Of a stretch of 43,711 nt of DNA, positions 20,153 through 33,700 are shown in pieces (within the stretch, counting starts at the first letter, position 1; each line of letters starts with the position of its first letter). The position numbers and the translations under genes are program-made. The notes under the pieces were generated by a model. It ran no database searches. It worked only from the letters and a program-made list of their open reading frames with translations, and was not told the DNA's origin. Origin of the DNA: Rhizaria sp. SCN 62-66 (Eukaryota; Rhizaria, unplaced); the NCBI GenBank assembly GCA_001724265.1, contig MEDY01000260.1, forward strand, positions 1 to 43,711, written 5' to 3'.

Positions 20153-23100
20153 TTAGACCTGTGTTTGTCCCTCGTCCCCAAGCTTGCTCTCGTCACCCAG
20201 CTGACTGTGAGCAGTAGCAGCCGCAGAGGCCGCCGAAGCCATGGCCTCGGCGGACGTGGCCGGGGAGACGGCGGAATCGAACTGGTCGAGGTGGCTGATC
20301 TTGGCCATCAGTACGCCATCGATCGCAACCTGTCCCTCAACGCCATCCTCCTCATCATCGTCCTCGTCTTCGTCGTAGTCCTCGTCCTCGTCCTCATCCT
20401 CATCCTCCTCCTCAGCGGCGGCAGCGGCGGCGGCGGCGGCGGCGGCCTCCGCGGCGGCCGCGGCCTCCTCCTCCTCCTCCTCGAGAATCTCGTCGTACAG
20501 GTCCCTGAGCCGCGAGTACATCACCGCGGCGGTGGGCCGTAGCGACGGCTCCGGATGCCACCCCTGCACGATGAGCTCGGCCAGCACGGGGTGCGTGCCT
20601 GCGGGCAGCGGCGGCCGGTAGTGGCCGTAGGCGATCAGTTCGCGCACCACGTCCGTCGCGGGCCGGTGCGGGCGAGCGGCGGCCGCGGCGGCCTCGGCGG
20701 CCGCGGCCTCGGCGGTCGCCGCTTCGGCAGTCGCGGCTGCCGCGGCAGCGCGCGCGGCAACCGAGGCCACGGAGGCCGCAGAGGGCATCGGGAAGGCAGC
20801 GATGGTGCTGGGGGAGCGCACGAAGTGCGACCGCGACAGCGATTCGGCGCTCGTCTCACCGTTCCCAGTCGCAGTCGCAGTGGGGGCTGTGGCTACGGCT
20901 GTGGATGAAGCTGTGTCCGCGACAACGGGGGCGGCAGTGCCCTCGTCTTGAGTCGCCAGAACGTCGCCACTCGTCGCAGGAGTCGCAGCGTCGCGATCAG
21001 AAGCGTCGGGCGCGGGCGGGGCCGACGGGGGCGGCAGCGGACCCAGTCCACTCTGACCCTGTGAGTCAGCCGCACCCGCAGCCGAAGTGGGGCCGGCAGG
21101 CTTCTTGGCGCCGCCCGAAGCGCCGCCGGTGGAGACGGCCTCTGCGCGCATCGTGACGGGGTTGCGCAGCAGCATCACGGTCGCCTTGCTCTTGCCGTCG
21201 CCCCCCACACCGCTGCTGCCCGCATTATTGGCGTTGGCAGCGTGGGCGTTGCCGTTGGCGGTGCTGGAGCCAACGAGGACGCGGATCGGCGTGCCCGGAG
21301 ACCCGCCGGCGCCCCCCTTCTCAGCACCAGCACCAGCGCCAGCAGCGTGAGCGAAAGCGGCGGCGGCGTTGGCGTCGGCCTGCTTGCCGTACGACTGCTG
21401 GCGCGCGAATCCCGGTCCAAAGAGCCCGCCGTTGCTGGCCACCGCGGCGGCGCCGGAGTGCGGCGACGCGGGCGAACCGGTCGGGCTGGAGCTAAAGCTC
21501 AGGCTACTGCGCGCCGCCACGGCCGCCGCGGTCGCCGCCATCGACGCCGCGGCGGCGGCCTGGACGGCGGCCGCGGCAGAGGCGGTGGCGTTGGCCGCGG
21601 CGGCCACGGCGGCGGCGCCCTCGATCGTCTGCGCGTTGTACAGCTGCTGCTGTTGTTGCTGCGACAGCGAGGACGAGGGAACCTGCACCGAGCCGCGCAT
21701 CTGCTGCTGCATCTGCTGCTGGTACTGTTGCGGCGTAAAGGACGCGGACGCCAGTAGAGCACGGTTGTACTCCGCGCGCGCAGAAGTCGCAGCCGCACGA
21801 CCCGCCGCGGCAGACTGCTTGCCCACACTAGAACCAGCGCCAGCGCCAGCGCCAGAGAGAGAGATCGTGCCGGAGACGAGGACGGGCGAGTGGTTGCTCC
21901 CGGCGGCGCCCGGGGCCACAAGCGACCCGCGCACGGCCGCCGCGGCGGGCTTGGCGTTAAGCGCGGCACCAGTGGCAGAGTAGGACGCGGCGACGGGGGA
22001 GGCCTCGGGGAAAAAGGTTCTCTTGCCTTTGTTGTCGCCCGCAGCGGCGGCGGAAAACCGGCCGTTGGCGTTGCTGCTGCTGCTGCTGCTGTTGGCCGCG
22101 TCTGCGGCGGTGACGTAGGTCGGCGTCGTGATTATCGACATCGAGCCGCCGCCGTAGGACCGCGTGCTCCCGTGGCCGCCGTTGGTGCTGGCGCTGGACA
22201 CAGCGGCACCGGTGAGCCGGGGGTCGACGGTGAGGTCGCGGCGCCGACGCCGGCGCTGCTGTCCGCCAGCGTCCGCAGCCTCGTCGTTGGCAGTGGCGGC
22301 GGCGGCGGCAGAGGTGGCGGCCGCCTGCTGCTGCGAGCGGATCGTGGGCGCGCGCGTCATCACCGGCATCGTCAGCGTCCGCGCGCCGAGCCCTGCACCG
22401 GCACCGGCACCAGCTGCGGTGGCGCTGGCAGCGGCGTGGAGTGCGCTGGGGTCGCGCGAGAGCGCGAAGCCGCCAGCAGATACAGAAGCCGACGCCGAGG
22501 CTGAGGACGAGAGCTGAGGCTGCTGCGAGCCCTGCTGCGAGCCAAGCTGCTGCTGCTGCATCTGGCTGCGCTGCTGCTGCCGCGGGCTCGCCGGGTGCGC
22601 GAGATGAGCGGGATGCGCGGGCGTTTGACTGACGCCGACGCCGAGTGCCGTCTCTGAGCTCGACCGGCCGACGCCCATCGCGCCAGTGGCGCCCGCGGCG
22701 GCGACGGTCGCGGCCGCCGTGGCGGCAGTCGTCACAGTCGTGTCGCCCACAATGTTCGACGACGCCCAGTAGTGAGACTTGGCTTTATCACCGGTTGCGT
22801 TCGCAGCAGTGCTCGACAGAGCTGCAGCAGCGGCGGCCGACGGGGACGCGGGGTACGCAGCACCGCTGTTGTCGGGACTAAGGGGGTACTTAGACGGGAA
22901 CACGGACCCGCGCGGCGCGAGAATGGAGCCGCGTGGCAGCGCACTGTGCATCACACTGCTGCCACCGCCAGAGCCAGCGCCGCCGCCACTGACGCTGCTG
23001 GTGCCGGAAGTTAGGCCGCGCGAGCGCTGACCGGGGGAAAGCACCCCGGATTGCTGCGGCTGCTGCTGCGTGCGGGGGGGGAAGCCCGCGGCTGAGGACG

Positions 23101-26100
23101 AAGCCAGCGACCCTGACGCAGGGACAGAGGCCACAGAGCCGGCGGAGGCCGAGGCGGAGGACGCGGCAGGCGGCGACGGCGCGAACGGACCGTGCAGCCC
23201 GTGACCGAGACCAAGACTTTGGCCGTAAGCGCCGTGGCCGTAGTTGAGTGAGGCGCGCGCGAGGATGAGGTCGACAGTGCGGTGCGCCTCCACTGCGATC
23301 GCGCCGTCGCGCGCGGACATGCCCGGCACGGACACCGCCATCGGCGCCACCACGGGTGCCAGAGCGCGCGCGCGCGGCACCGGCGAGCCTGCCTTGGCCG
23401 CCGCAGCCGCAGACGACGACGGCGCCGGTGCTGTCGCCGCCGCCGCAGCGGCCGCCGCGGAGGCAGCGGCTGCAGCGGCGACGCCGGCGGGGTCTGCGAC
23501 TGCGAGCGCGAGCACGCGTTTGACTGACGCGGGGGTGGCGGCCACCATGCGCGTCGCACGGCCGATCGGTGAGTGCGCGGCCGAGTCCGCCTCGGCGGAA
23601 GCGGCCGCGGCGGCGGCGACGGCGGCCTCGGCCATCACCGCAGCGGCAGCGGCGGCCGAGGCGGCCGTGGCCGTGGGCACCGCGTCGATGACGATGTGCT
23701 GCGGGACCAGACGGCCGCGTGTCGCCGCCGGCGGGGACTTGCCCGCAGCGCTGGCGCCCGCAGTAGCAGTGCCCGTGGCAGAGGCAGTTGAGGTGGCGGG
23801 GGCGGGGGCGGGGGCTGTGGTGTGCGGGCTGGCGATGAGCGCGCCGGGTCTGTTGGCGAGGACGATCGAGAACGACGGCATCCGACCCAGCGCGGACTCC
23901 TCGCCGGCACCACCAGCACCGGCACCGGCCGTCGCATCGCCGCTCTCGCCCGCGCCCGCACCCGCGTCCGTGCCGTCGGCGGCCGCCGCGTCGAGCGACT
24001 GGTCGGGCAGCCTCTCGCCAAAGTAGAACGGCCCCCCCGCCGCCGCGGCCCCGCCCGCCTGCGCATGCGCCGCCGCCTCGGCCTCGGCCGCCGCCGCCGC
24101 CTCCGCGGCCGCGGCCTCGGCGGCCTCTCGCGCGCGCCTCTGCGCGCGCAGCGCGGCGTTGCGGGCCTTGCGCGCAGCGTCGGCGACGACGTCCGCAGCC
24201 TTCTCGTCGGCCTCGACGACGTCGACGAGCTCCTGGAACGGCACCTCGCGCGCGACAATCTCCCATAGTACGCAGGCGAGGGAATACACGTCCGCGGCCG
24301 TGGAAAAGGCCTCGAGGCGCATGAACTCCGGCGCCAGCCAGTTGACGGCCTCGGGAATCGTCAGCGCGCGCCGCCGCGTCCGCAGCTGCTGCCGCAAGCG
24401 CTGCTCCTGGCGCCGGCGCAGGCGCGCGCGCGCGCGGCGGCGCGCCTTGACGGCGAGCGTGCTGCAACATGCGCCGCAGCCGCCGGAGGACGGCTTGGCG
24501 GCCGCGGGGGAGGCGCGGGAGCGGCCGGGTGCCACGGAAGCGCCGGTGCTGCTGCGCTTCATGTTGTTGTTCCCGCCGCCGCCGGAGCTGCGCGGCGACC
24601 GGGCGTTCGCCCCCGCCGTGCCGGTGACGGTGCTGCCGGCGGAGAGGTTGGAGCCGGCGCCGAAGGACCCTTCGGAGCTGAAGCGGTCGAGCTCGCCGTC
24701 GCTGGCATTGCCGGGGGTGTCGTCGTCGTCGCCACTGCTGTCGCTGCCGTCACTTTCACCGCCGCCGCCGCTGTTGTTGTTGCCGTCGTCGCTGCTGCTG
24801 GAGCTGGAGTCCTCCATGCCCAACGCCAGCCGCACGTCCGGCAGAGGCTCCTCCCCGCCCGCGCCGCGGCCGCTCGCGCCGCCGTCGTCGTCGCCGTCGT
24901 CCGCGCGCGCCACACACGGGCAGCAGGAGCAGCGGCGGATGCGGAAGCCGACGCCGCCCCAGAGGTCGCCCGCGCCGCACCACGCGCACGCGCACAGCGA
25001 CGCGAACGCCAACCGGCAATAGGAGCGCGATCCGCAGCAGATGGAGTTCTTGCCAGCGTGGCCACGCTTGCGCTTGAGCTCGTCGCCCCCGCTGTGCAGG
25101 TGGTGGTGGTGGTGGTTCTGCCGCCGGTGGTGCTGCGCGCCGGTGCTGCGCCGCTTACCTCCCGCTGCTTTCCCGCCGTTATTAGCGGTGGTCGCGGTGT
25201 TCTCGCTGGCGTTGCCGGTGGCGCTCTGCACGAGGGCCCCGCTGCTGGTGTTGCCCACCGACGAGCGCCCACCGCCGCCGCCGCCGAGGCCGGTGTTCTG
25301 CCGGCTCTGCGAAGAGGGGTTGCGCCGGTGCCGCGCGCCGCCATTGCTGCCGCCGCGTCTGTGCCCGCCGCCGCCGCCGCCGCCGTTGGTGGTGGTGGCG
25401 GTGCTGGCGCTGCTGAGGTTGCTGCCCGTGCTGTGCAGCGACTGCAGGCCCCCGCCGCCGCCGGTGTGGCCGACGACACCGCTGTTGTGGTCGCCAGCGA
25501 GACCGCTGCCGGCACTGGAGAAGCTGCTGATGTCAGCAGTGGCGGTGCCGGCGCCGGCGGCGGAGGCGGCGCCGGCGGATCGCGCGGGCTCGGGCTCAGT
25601 CGCGACAGCGACGTCTACGTTGACGTCTACAGGCGAGGGTGTCGGCGACGGGGCCTGGGCCAGTGAGTCGGGCGCGGTGGTGGCGAGAGTCGACGCGAAC
25701 TGGACGCGCTGGGAGCCACCACGGGGGCGCGCGCCAGCAGCGGCAGCGGCAGCAGCAGCAGCAGCGCCTGTGTTCGCACCAGCGTTGGCGTTACCGGTCG
25801 TGTTGCTGGTATCGTTGCCGCTATCGTTGCCGTAGCCGTTCGCGCTAGCGCTTGTGTTTGCGACGGTGTTTGACGTGGTGCTCGTATCGAACGAAGGGAC
25901 ACCGAAGAGAGTCGAGCTGAGACTGGAGCTGATGCTGTTGACAAAGCTGTTGTTGACAATGTTCGCGATTAAGCCGGTATTGGCGTTGTTGTTGATGTTC
26001 GCGTTACCGCTCGAGGTCTTGACCGAGACGTGGTTGTCGCTGTCCGAGCCGGTGCTACTCTCGAACTCGCTGCTCTTGGCGTCGACCTCGCTCTCGCTGT

Positions 26101-27762
26101 GAATCGCATCAACGGTGCGACCGTGGCGGTGGCCGTGAGAGCGGGCGCGAGTGCGCGTGCGCGTGTGGGGGATCGTGTTGCCGTCGTTGTCAACGGCATC
26201 GTTGCCTGCATTGCTGGTGACTGTGATGTTGTTCTCCACGTCGGCCTCCGCGTCGGAAACGGCCTCGACCTCCCACTGCCACAGCCCGCTCACACCGCCG
26301 CTGAGGGCGGCGTGTTGTGCGCGGTTGCTGCCGCCGCGCAGCTGGTGACCGTGAGCGCGACTGTAGCCGTGAGCGTGGCCGTGAGCGTGGCCGTGAGCGT
26401 GGCCGTGAGCGTGGCCGTGAGCGTGGCCGTGAGCGTGGCCGTGAGCGTGGCCGTGAGAGTGACCGTGGGCATGCGAGCGCGAGTGAACCGGGCAGTGACC
26501 ATGACCATGACCGTGACCGTGACCGTGACTGTGAGCGTGGTGGTTGTGGGGATGTAACGGCAACGGGGGCGCGGCCAAAGGCCCGCCACGCTTATTGCTG
26601 CTGCTCCTACTCGAGCCCTTATTCTTGTTCTTGCTCTTGTTCGCAGTGTCACTGTCGTCTTCAAGCGCAACGTCGCGCACGAGCGCGTCGCCGGCGCTGC
26701 CCCGGAGGCTGTATCCGTGCGTGTGCCGGTGACCGTGAGCACCACGTGTTCCGCGTGCACCCGCGGCAACGTCGCTGTCGTCGCCCTCATAGGTGCCGTC
26801 CGCGTCCTCGTCCTCGTCCTCGTCATCGTCGTCATAGTCTGCGAGGTCGGCCGTGGCCGCGGCAGCCGCGGCGGCCTCAGCCTCCGCCTCCGCGGCGGCC
26901 TTGGCGGCCGCCACGGCGGCCCGGGCGACGCCACGCGCGCTCAGCCCCGCGGCCGCCGCCGAGGCCGTGGCGGCCGCGACGGCGATCTCGGACTCGCTTG
27001 TCACAGCCGACAGCCCCACGTCGAACATCGCGGCCGTCGCCGTCGCGCTGGCGGCGGCAGCGGCGGCGGCGGCGGCCGAGGAGGAGGACGCCGACGAGCC
27101 GCTGCGGACGAGCGCGAGCGAGCGGCGCGGCAGCGACGGCGACAGCGACGGCGCGCGCCCCTGCTGCAGCTGCTGCTGGTGACCGACGCTGACGAAGCTG
27201 CCACGGCTGCGCCCGCCGAGGCTGAGCCCCAGCGACGGCACGCGCGCGAAGCTACCGTCGCTGCTACTGTGCACGAGAGCGCCGCCGGCCGCGAACGACG
27301 CGCGCCGCGGCCCCAGCGCGGACGGCGTGGCGGCGTCCAGGGGGCCGTGGGCGGTGTTGGTGTAGTTAGCAAGGCTGGAGCCGGGCCCGAAGCTCGGCGC
27401 GCGGGTGCTTGCCGACAGCGACTGCCGCGTGCTCGTGGAGTTGTTGTTCGCTGGAGCCGCGGTATTAGCGGCGACGGTGCGCTTGTTGTTGTTGCTAACA
27501 GCGTTACCAGTGGCGCCGCCGGGGGTGGCGGAGGGCGAGGACGCGGACTGCTGCTTTTGCAGCGACAGCGAGCTCAGCATAGGGCTCGACAAACTCGTCA
27601 CTAGCAAACCGCCGCCGTGGCCGTCGTCGTCGTCGTCATCGTCATCGCGATGGGTGACCCCGTCGAGGTCGATCTCAGCGGAAGCAGTCTTCTTCCCCTT
27701 CGCAGCGGCCTTCGCTGCGGGCTTGGCCGCGCTGGCGTTGGGCCCCAACTGGAGCCACTCGC

Positions 27763-27795
<33 letters not shown>

Positions 27796-30700
27796 CGTGC
27801 CCGACGCCGCCGTGCTTACCAACAGCTCCGGCGCCGTCGTCGTCGTCCTCGCCGTCGCCGCACTCCTCCTCGATGCGGCCGCCGCCGTCCCACCGCTCCG
27901 CGCGCGCCAGCGCCGGGCCCCGCGCCTTCCCGCCGGTCGACGCGTGAGAAGAAGCGGCTGCATTAGCGCCGGGGGCGCTGTGGCTGGGGACGAAGCCGCC
28001 GAGGCTGCTTGCGCTGGAAAGCCGGAAGAAAGCGGACCCGCGCGGCAGTCCCGGCGCACTGGCGCTCGCTACCACCACGCCACCGCCGCCGCTGTTGTTG
28101 TTAGCGTCACTGTGCATCCCGTGACCGTGGGCGGCGCTGTCGGCGTTGAAGTCGTATAAGTTGAGCCCAAGGTTGCTGCCGTCAGCGCCGCCACCAGCAG
28201 CAGCGCCGCTGGCGCTACCGTCGTGGTCGTAAGCCTGGTTGAACTCATTGCACCCGTCGCCGTTACCGCCGCCAAACTCGTCATCGTTGTCGCCGCTGTC
28301 GGGCTGGGGCGCGGGGTACATGTCGCCGTCTTCGTCCATCAGGAACCCGTCGACGCCTAGGTTCGAGTAGCGGTTTTCGCGGTTCAGCAGGAGCACGGCG
28401 GTTTTGGCCGCCGTGGACAGCTGCTCCAGCGCCAGGTAGGGCTGCGGCCACGGCCCCCACTCGCCGTGGTGGAAGACAAGCCGCCCCTCCTCCTCCTCCT
28501 CCTCTTCTTGCTGGTCACCGTCATCGTCAAACTCGTCCTCGTTCTCGTCGGCGTAGTCGTCGCCGTCAGCACTCCAGTCGCCGCCGTTGTCAACACCGGC
28601 GTACTCGTTGTCGTCGCCACCAGCATCGGCATTCTCGTTGTTTTTGTTCTTGTTCTTGTCTCCGAGACCGAGGCCGAGCGTGACGCCGTCCTCTTCTTGC
28701 TCCTCATCCTGGTTGCCACTCTCACTACCAGCATTCGCCTTCGCGGCGGAAGCTTGCTGTTGCTGTTGCTGTTGCTCCTCCATCTCAGCGGCGTTAGCGC
28801 TGGCGATGACACCCCCCTCGTGCCGCTGCGGGCGGCGGACAAACCCACGCCTCTGCCTCTGCGTCGGCCTCTGCGTCATCGCCGCCTCGCCACCGCCGTT
28901 GCCGTTGCCATTAGTGCCGTCAAAACCGCCCTCTTCGTCCGCCTCCGTCACGGTCACCAGCCGGCGAGTGCTTCCGGTCGCGTCCGCCTCCGCCTCCGCC
29001 TCCGATTGCGACTGGAGCTGAAGCTGGAGCTGCGCGTTGGCCGCCGCCGACTCCGCCGCCGCCGTGGCCGCCGCCGCCGCCGCCGCGAGCGCGGCGACGC
29101 GTCCGTGGCGTACCCACTCCGGCGCAAAGGCCGGGTGCCCGTAGAAGCTCAGGTGCTTCGGCGGCCGCGGCGGGACCACGATGGGGGCTGCACTGTGGGT
29201 CGCGCTGTGAGTGGCGCTGTGGGCGATGATCGAGAACTGGGAGGATAGGGACGAGTGGGACCCGCGAGAGGAGCCGGAGCCGGAGCCCAGGGCAGTGTTG
29301 CGGTGGCGTCGGCCCGAGCCAGAGCCCGCGCCCGCGCTCGAACCGGAGCCCTGAAGAGATGCAGCTTCGGCGCTGCCAGAGCCAGAGCAAGAGTGTTTCC
29401 CACCGCTGCCGTTGCTACTGCCGCTGCTGGCGACGCTGCCGCAGCCGCCAGCGCTGCCCTCGGCGGTATTGGGGTTGGAGCCGCGGGACCGCGCGCTGCC
29501 GGTCGAGCCGGCGACGCTGGCGGCGTCGCTGTCGGCCCCCGGCTCGTTACTATGGCGGCCGCCGCCGGCGTTGGCGCCGTTGAGCGGGGCGGGGTAAGGC
29601 ACGATGACTGTGGGCGGGGAGAGCAGGTGCAGGGTGATGTTGCTGCTGTTGCTGGGAAGTGCGAGAGCGTTGCCGCCCGCACAGCCGTCCGCGTTGTTGT
29701 TGACACTGTTGTTGTTGTTGCCATTGTTGTTGTTGACTCTGAGGCCGAGCGAGGACGAGCACACGAGTCCCGTAGCCGTGGCGGCGGCGGCGGGCAGCGG
29801 CACCGCGGTCGACACGCCGACCACAGTGCCCACGTCCACGGTCCCGGCGTCGTCGGCCATGCCCACGCACAGCGCCCCCGCCTCGCCCATGCTAAGGCTG
29901 TGCAGGTGCGAGTGCGAGTGGCCGACGCCGCTCTGGCTGGGCCCCAGGAACGACGCCGAGCCAGAGACAGAGGCCGAGACGGCGGCAGCGGCCAGCGCGC
30001 CGGCGTTCGCGGACGACCGGTCGTCGAAGCTCTGCACATCACTTGCACCAGTATTGTAACTGTTCGCGGCGTCGTCGTTGTTGTAGCCGCTCTGCTGCTG
30101 CTGCTGAATTTGCGACACAAACGATGCTGCGAGAGGCGCGTGAGTGATCGGCGCAACGGAAAACGCGTCCGCGCCCTCGAAATACACCGCACTCGCAGAG
30201 GACGGCATCTCACAGTGCGCCGCTTGACCGCCGAACGGGCCCTGGCTCTGGCCCTGTCCCAGCGCGGCCGCAGACGCCGACGCGGGGCCCGGCAGCGAGC
30301 GCAGAGAGCAGCCCATGACGGAGCCCGTCGCGGACAGCGCGCCGAGGCTGCTTGAGCTGGCGGGCTGGGCAACAGTGCTTCCGACACCGTCGCCGTTCGA
30401 CGCGGCGGCGGCAGTGGCGGAGAGTGTTGAGCTTGACTCGGACATCGACGAGATCGAGGATGCCGTGGGCAGGATGTACGGCCCCGCGGGCGCCTGGACC
30501 AGCGCCACGGACAGCGTGCCGTCACGGCGACCGTGGGCAGCGGAGTGACCGTGGGCAGCAGAGTGACCGTGGGCGGCGGTGCTGGTAACCACCGGCACGG
30601 GGGCTGGGCCCATCACGCTACGCACCTCAGTCGCACTGGAGCTGCTCGCGCCAGAGCCCGCGCCAGAGCTGTCAAAGTTGCTGTTAGTGTTGCCGTCGCC

Positions 30701-33700
30701 GTCGCCGAGCCCGGCCGCGCTCCAGTCGACCTGCGCGGGGTGCTCCAGCGGCGCGCCGAACGCGTGCGCCTGCACCGGCGGCTCGGCAGTCGCACCGTTG
30801 CTGTTGTTGCCGTTGTTGGGGGTGTTCGAGCTGAGGCTGCCGCGGCGCTTGCTCCCGCCGCCAGCCGACGGCAGCGGCGGCTTGTTGTTGCCGTTGATGT
30901 GGTTACTGTTGGTGTTGAGGTTGTTGAGGTTGACAGCGGCCGAGTCCGCCGCGAAGCCCACGGTGACGCCGCCCGCGGTGCGCAGAGCGGGCATGTCGTC
31001 GCTGCCCACGCCCGCCGCGCTCGCCTTGTACACAGCGGCACCACCGCCGCCGCTGCCGAGAGTGTCGCTGCTGAATAGGGCCATGTTGCCGTTGCCAGCG
31101 CCAGCGCCAGCGCCAGCGCCGGTGGGGTTGGGGTAAGCGGTGGCGTCGGTGCTGGCCGTTGTTGTGATCACAGCGTCACTCTGCCGCTGCTGCTGCTGCT
31201 GCTGCTGTTGCTGCTGTTGCTGCTGCTGCTGTTGTTGTTGCTGTTGTTGTTGCTGCTGTTGGGTCGTATTCGCGGGGCTGTTGGCGCCCGCGATGGTGGA
31301 CGCGGAGGCGACGAACCCGGCACCCTGGTTGCGGCACGCCGACGCCGGCACGGGCGCGTTTACGGCCTCGGTCGCAAGCAGGCGCGTCGATAGCTCGAGA
31401 TCGGCCAGCTTGACGATGCCGTCAGTGCCCAGCAGGAAGTTGCCCGACTTGATGTCCAGGTGGACCACGGGTCGGTGGCGGGAGTGTAAGAAAGCCACGC
31501 CGGCGCAGCAGTCGAGCGCCAGGCGCACCTGAGTCCGCAGCGAGAGCGGGACGCGGCAAAACGCGCGCGCTCCGGGCCCGTCCGCCGCCGCGCTCGCGCC
31601 CGCGCCGGAGCCGGCGGCGGCGGCCACGGCGGCCGCGGCCGCGGCGTCGGCTTGGTCGGCCCCCGCGGCGGCCGCGGCGAAGGTCGGCGCCGGGGCCGCG
31701 GCGGCCAGCGCGGCGGCCGTGTCCGACGGCAACAGGGAGAAAGGCTCCGACGGCGGGGGGCTGCCCGCCGCTGAGCCCGTGGAAGTTAAGCCGCCGCCAG
31801 TTAAGCCGCGTTTGCGTGAGGTGCCGGCTGTGGATGTCGCCGCCGCTGCCCCACTGGCGTTATTATTGTTGTTGTCGACGTCGTCCACGGTCACAGTCTC
31901 ATCACCATTGTGACCGTGACTGAGTGCAGTGCGATTGTTATTGTTATTAGCGCCGAGAGTCGCCATCTCGATCTCGGCACCGCTACCAGTCTCCTTCGAC
32001 TCGTCGTCGTTATCAATCGCAGAAACGGCAGCATGAGACTTTTTGTTCTTACGCTTGCCTTTCTTTCTCCCGCTCTTAACAACAGCTGCACCAGCAGCAG
32101 CAGCAGCAGTAGCATCAGCAGCAGCAGTATGAGCGTCTGCGTCAGCAACATGCTTGTCCTTCTGCTTCTTCCCACCTCCGAAGCACGGCAGACACCCAGA
32201 GTCAGAGCCGGCGGCACTGTCCCTGCCCCCCGCCTTCGTCCCTGAGGTCGGCGAGGCGACCGTGAGCGCGCCTGCTCCACCGGCGCCCTCTCCGCCGCCG
32301 TGGTCGCCGCTGCGGCCACTGCGGCCCCACCCGCGGCCGCGCCCCTTGGCCTCCGCCGCCGCGGCCTCGGCCTCGGCCTTGCGCTGCGCCGCCAGCCTGA
32401 TGGCGTGATCCACAGCGGCGACGGCGTCCTCTCCCTTGCCGTGGACGATTGCGAAGAGGGACGTCGCGCACAGCTCCATGACCATCGCCACGGCGGGCGG
32501 CATCACGCAGATGCCCTCAACGCCCACTACGTAGCGCGATCGTAGCGACCCCAACGCCGCGGCCTCGCGGTACAAGGAGTGCACGAGCCCGGCCGTGAGC
32601 TCCATCGCGTAGATGAGCTTGATTGCAACCGGCTTGCCCTTGTACCGGCCCTTGTACACGCGCGCAAAGCTGCCCTGGCCCAGCAGCTTCAGTCCGCCAC
32701 CACCGCCGCCACTAGAGCTAGAGCTTGAGGCAGCGTTTTCGTCGCCGTTGCTGTCGCCCTGCTGCTGCTGCTTGGAGTCGTCCGAGTCGATGATGAGCGC
32801 GTTGAAGTTGACCAGCGGCAGTCCCAGCGAGTCGGCGTGCGCGACGGTGGCCGCAACCGACGGCGCCATGGGGTTCTCCTCGAGCACTTCGGCGATGCGG
32901 CCCTTCTCGCCCGCCATGCCGACGTTGACGAAGCCGCGCATGTGGGCGTTGGTGGCGTCGTAGAGCGCGATGTTGACGGCGCCCTGCCAGTAGAGCGAGT
33001 CATCGCAGCACGCCTTGAAGATGGCCCAGGGCGACAGCGCGAGGAACAGGATCGACGAGGCGAAGGAGAAGCAGTAAGCCGAGTCGATGTTGCCGAAGCG
33101 GAGCAGCGTGGCGACTAGGTCGACGGTGTAGATGAAGGTCCAGTACGCGGCGTAGGGCCGCGCGGCGGGGCGGCGGAAGAGGCGCTTGTTGTCGGGGTAG
33201 AGCCAGACGACGAGGTAGAAGGTGCCAAAGATGAAGCTGTTGATGGACATAAACACGGTCGCCAACAGGTACTCGTCGTCGTCATTCACGTCGACGTAGT
33301 ACACGTACAGAAAGCGCATCGTGCTGTTGACGAGCCCCATGACGGTGGCACCCTTCATCGAGCGGATGTACGTCTTGCGGCCCGCGCCCTGCGACATGAG
33401 CACCAGGACCGTGGCGTCGAAGCAGAACTGGCGGAAAAAGCTCGCCACAGCCTCGGCCACTGCGGGCCCCGCGGTGTTGTCGTAGATGATACTGTAGGGC
33501 CAGATCTGCGAGATGACCAGCGCGATGGACAGAAAGATGCAGGTAAGCCACATGAGCCGTGAGTAGAGCGGCAGCAGCAGCGGCGTCGGCTTCGCGTCTT
33601 CGAGCCACCCGTTGGCCTCCCACCGCCGCTGCGCCCGGCGCGCGCGCAGCGCGGAGACGATGTTTAAGAGCGCGAGGAGGCCGAACTGGATAAAGTAGAC

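Noticed and set aside
22890-24470. 526-aa Arg/Gly/Ala-rich minus frame inside the kinase gene
   Set aside because: Out-of-frame shadow of kinase insertion 3 and the C-lobe; the kinase motifs lie in the other frame.
26369-26464. Regular tandem array as a CRISPR or satellite
   Set aside because: Unit is 12 bp without spacers and stays in the coding frame, so it is an intragenic repeat.
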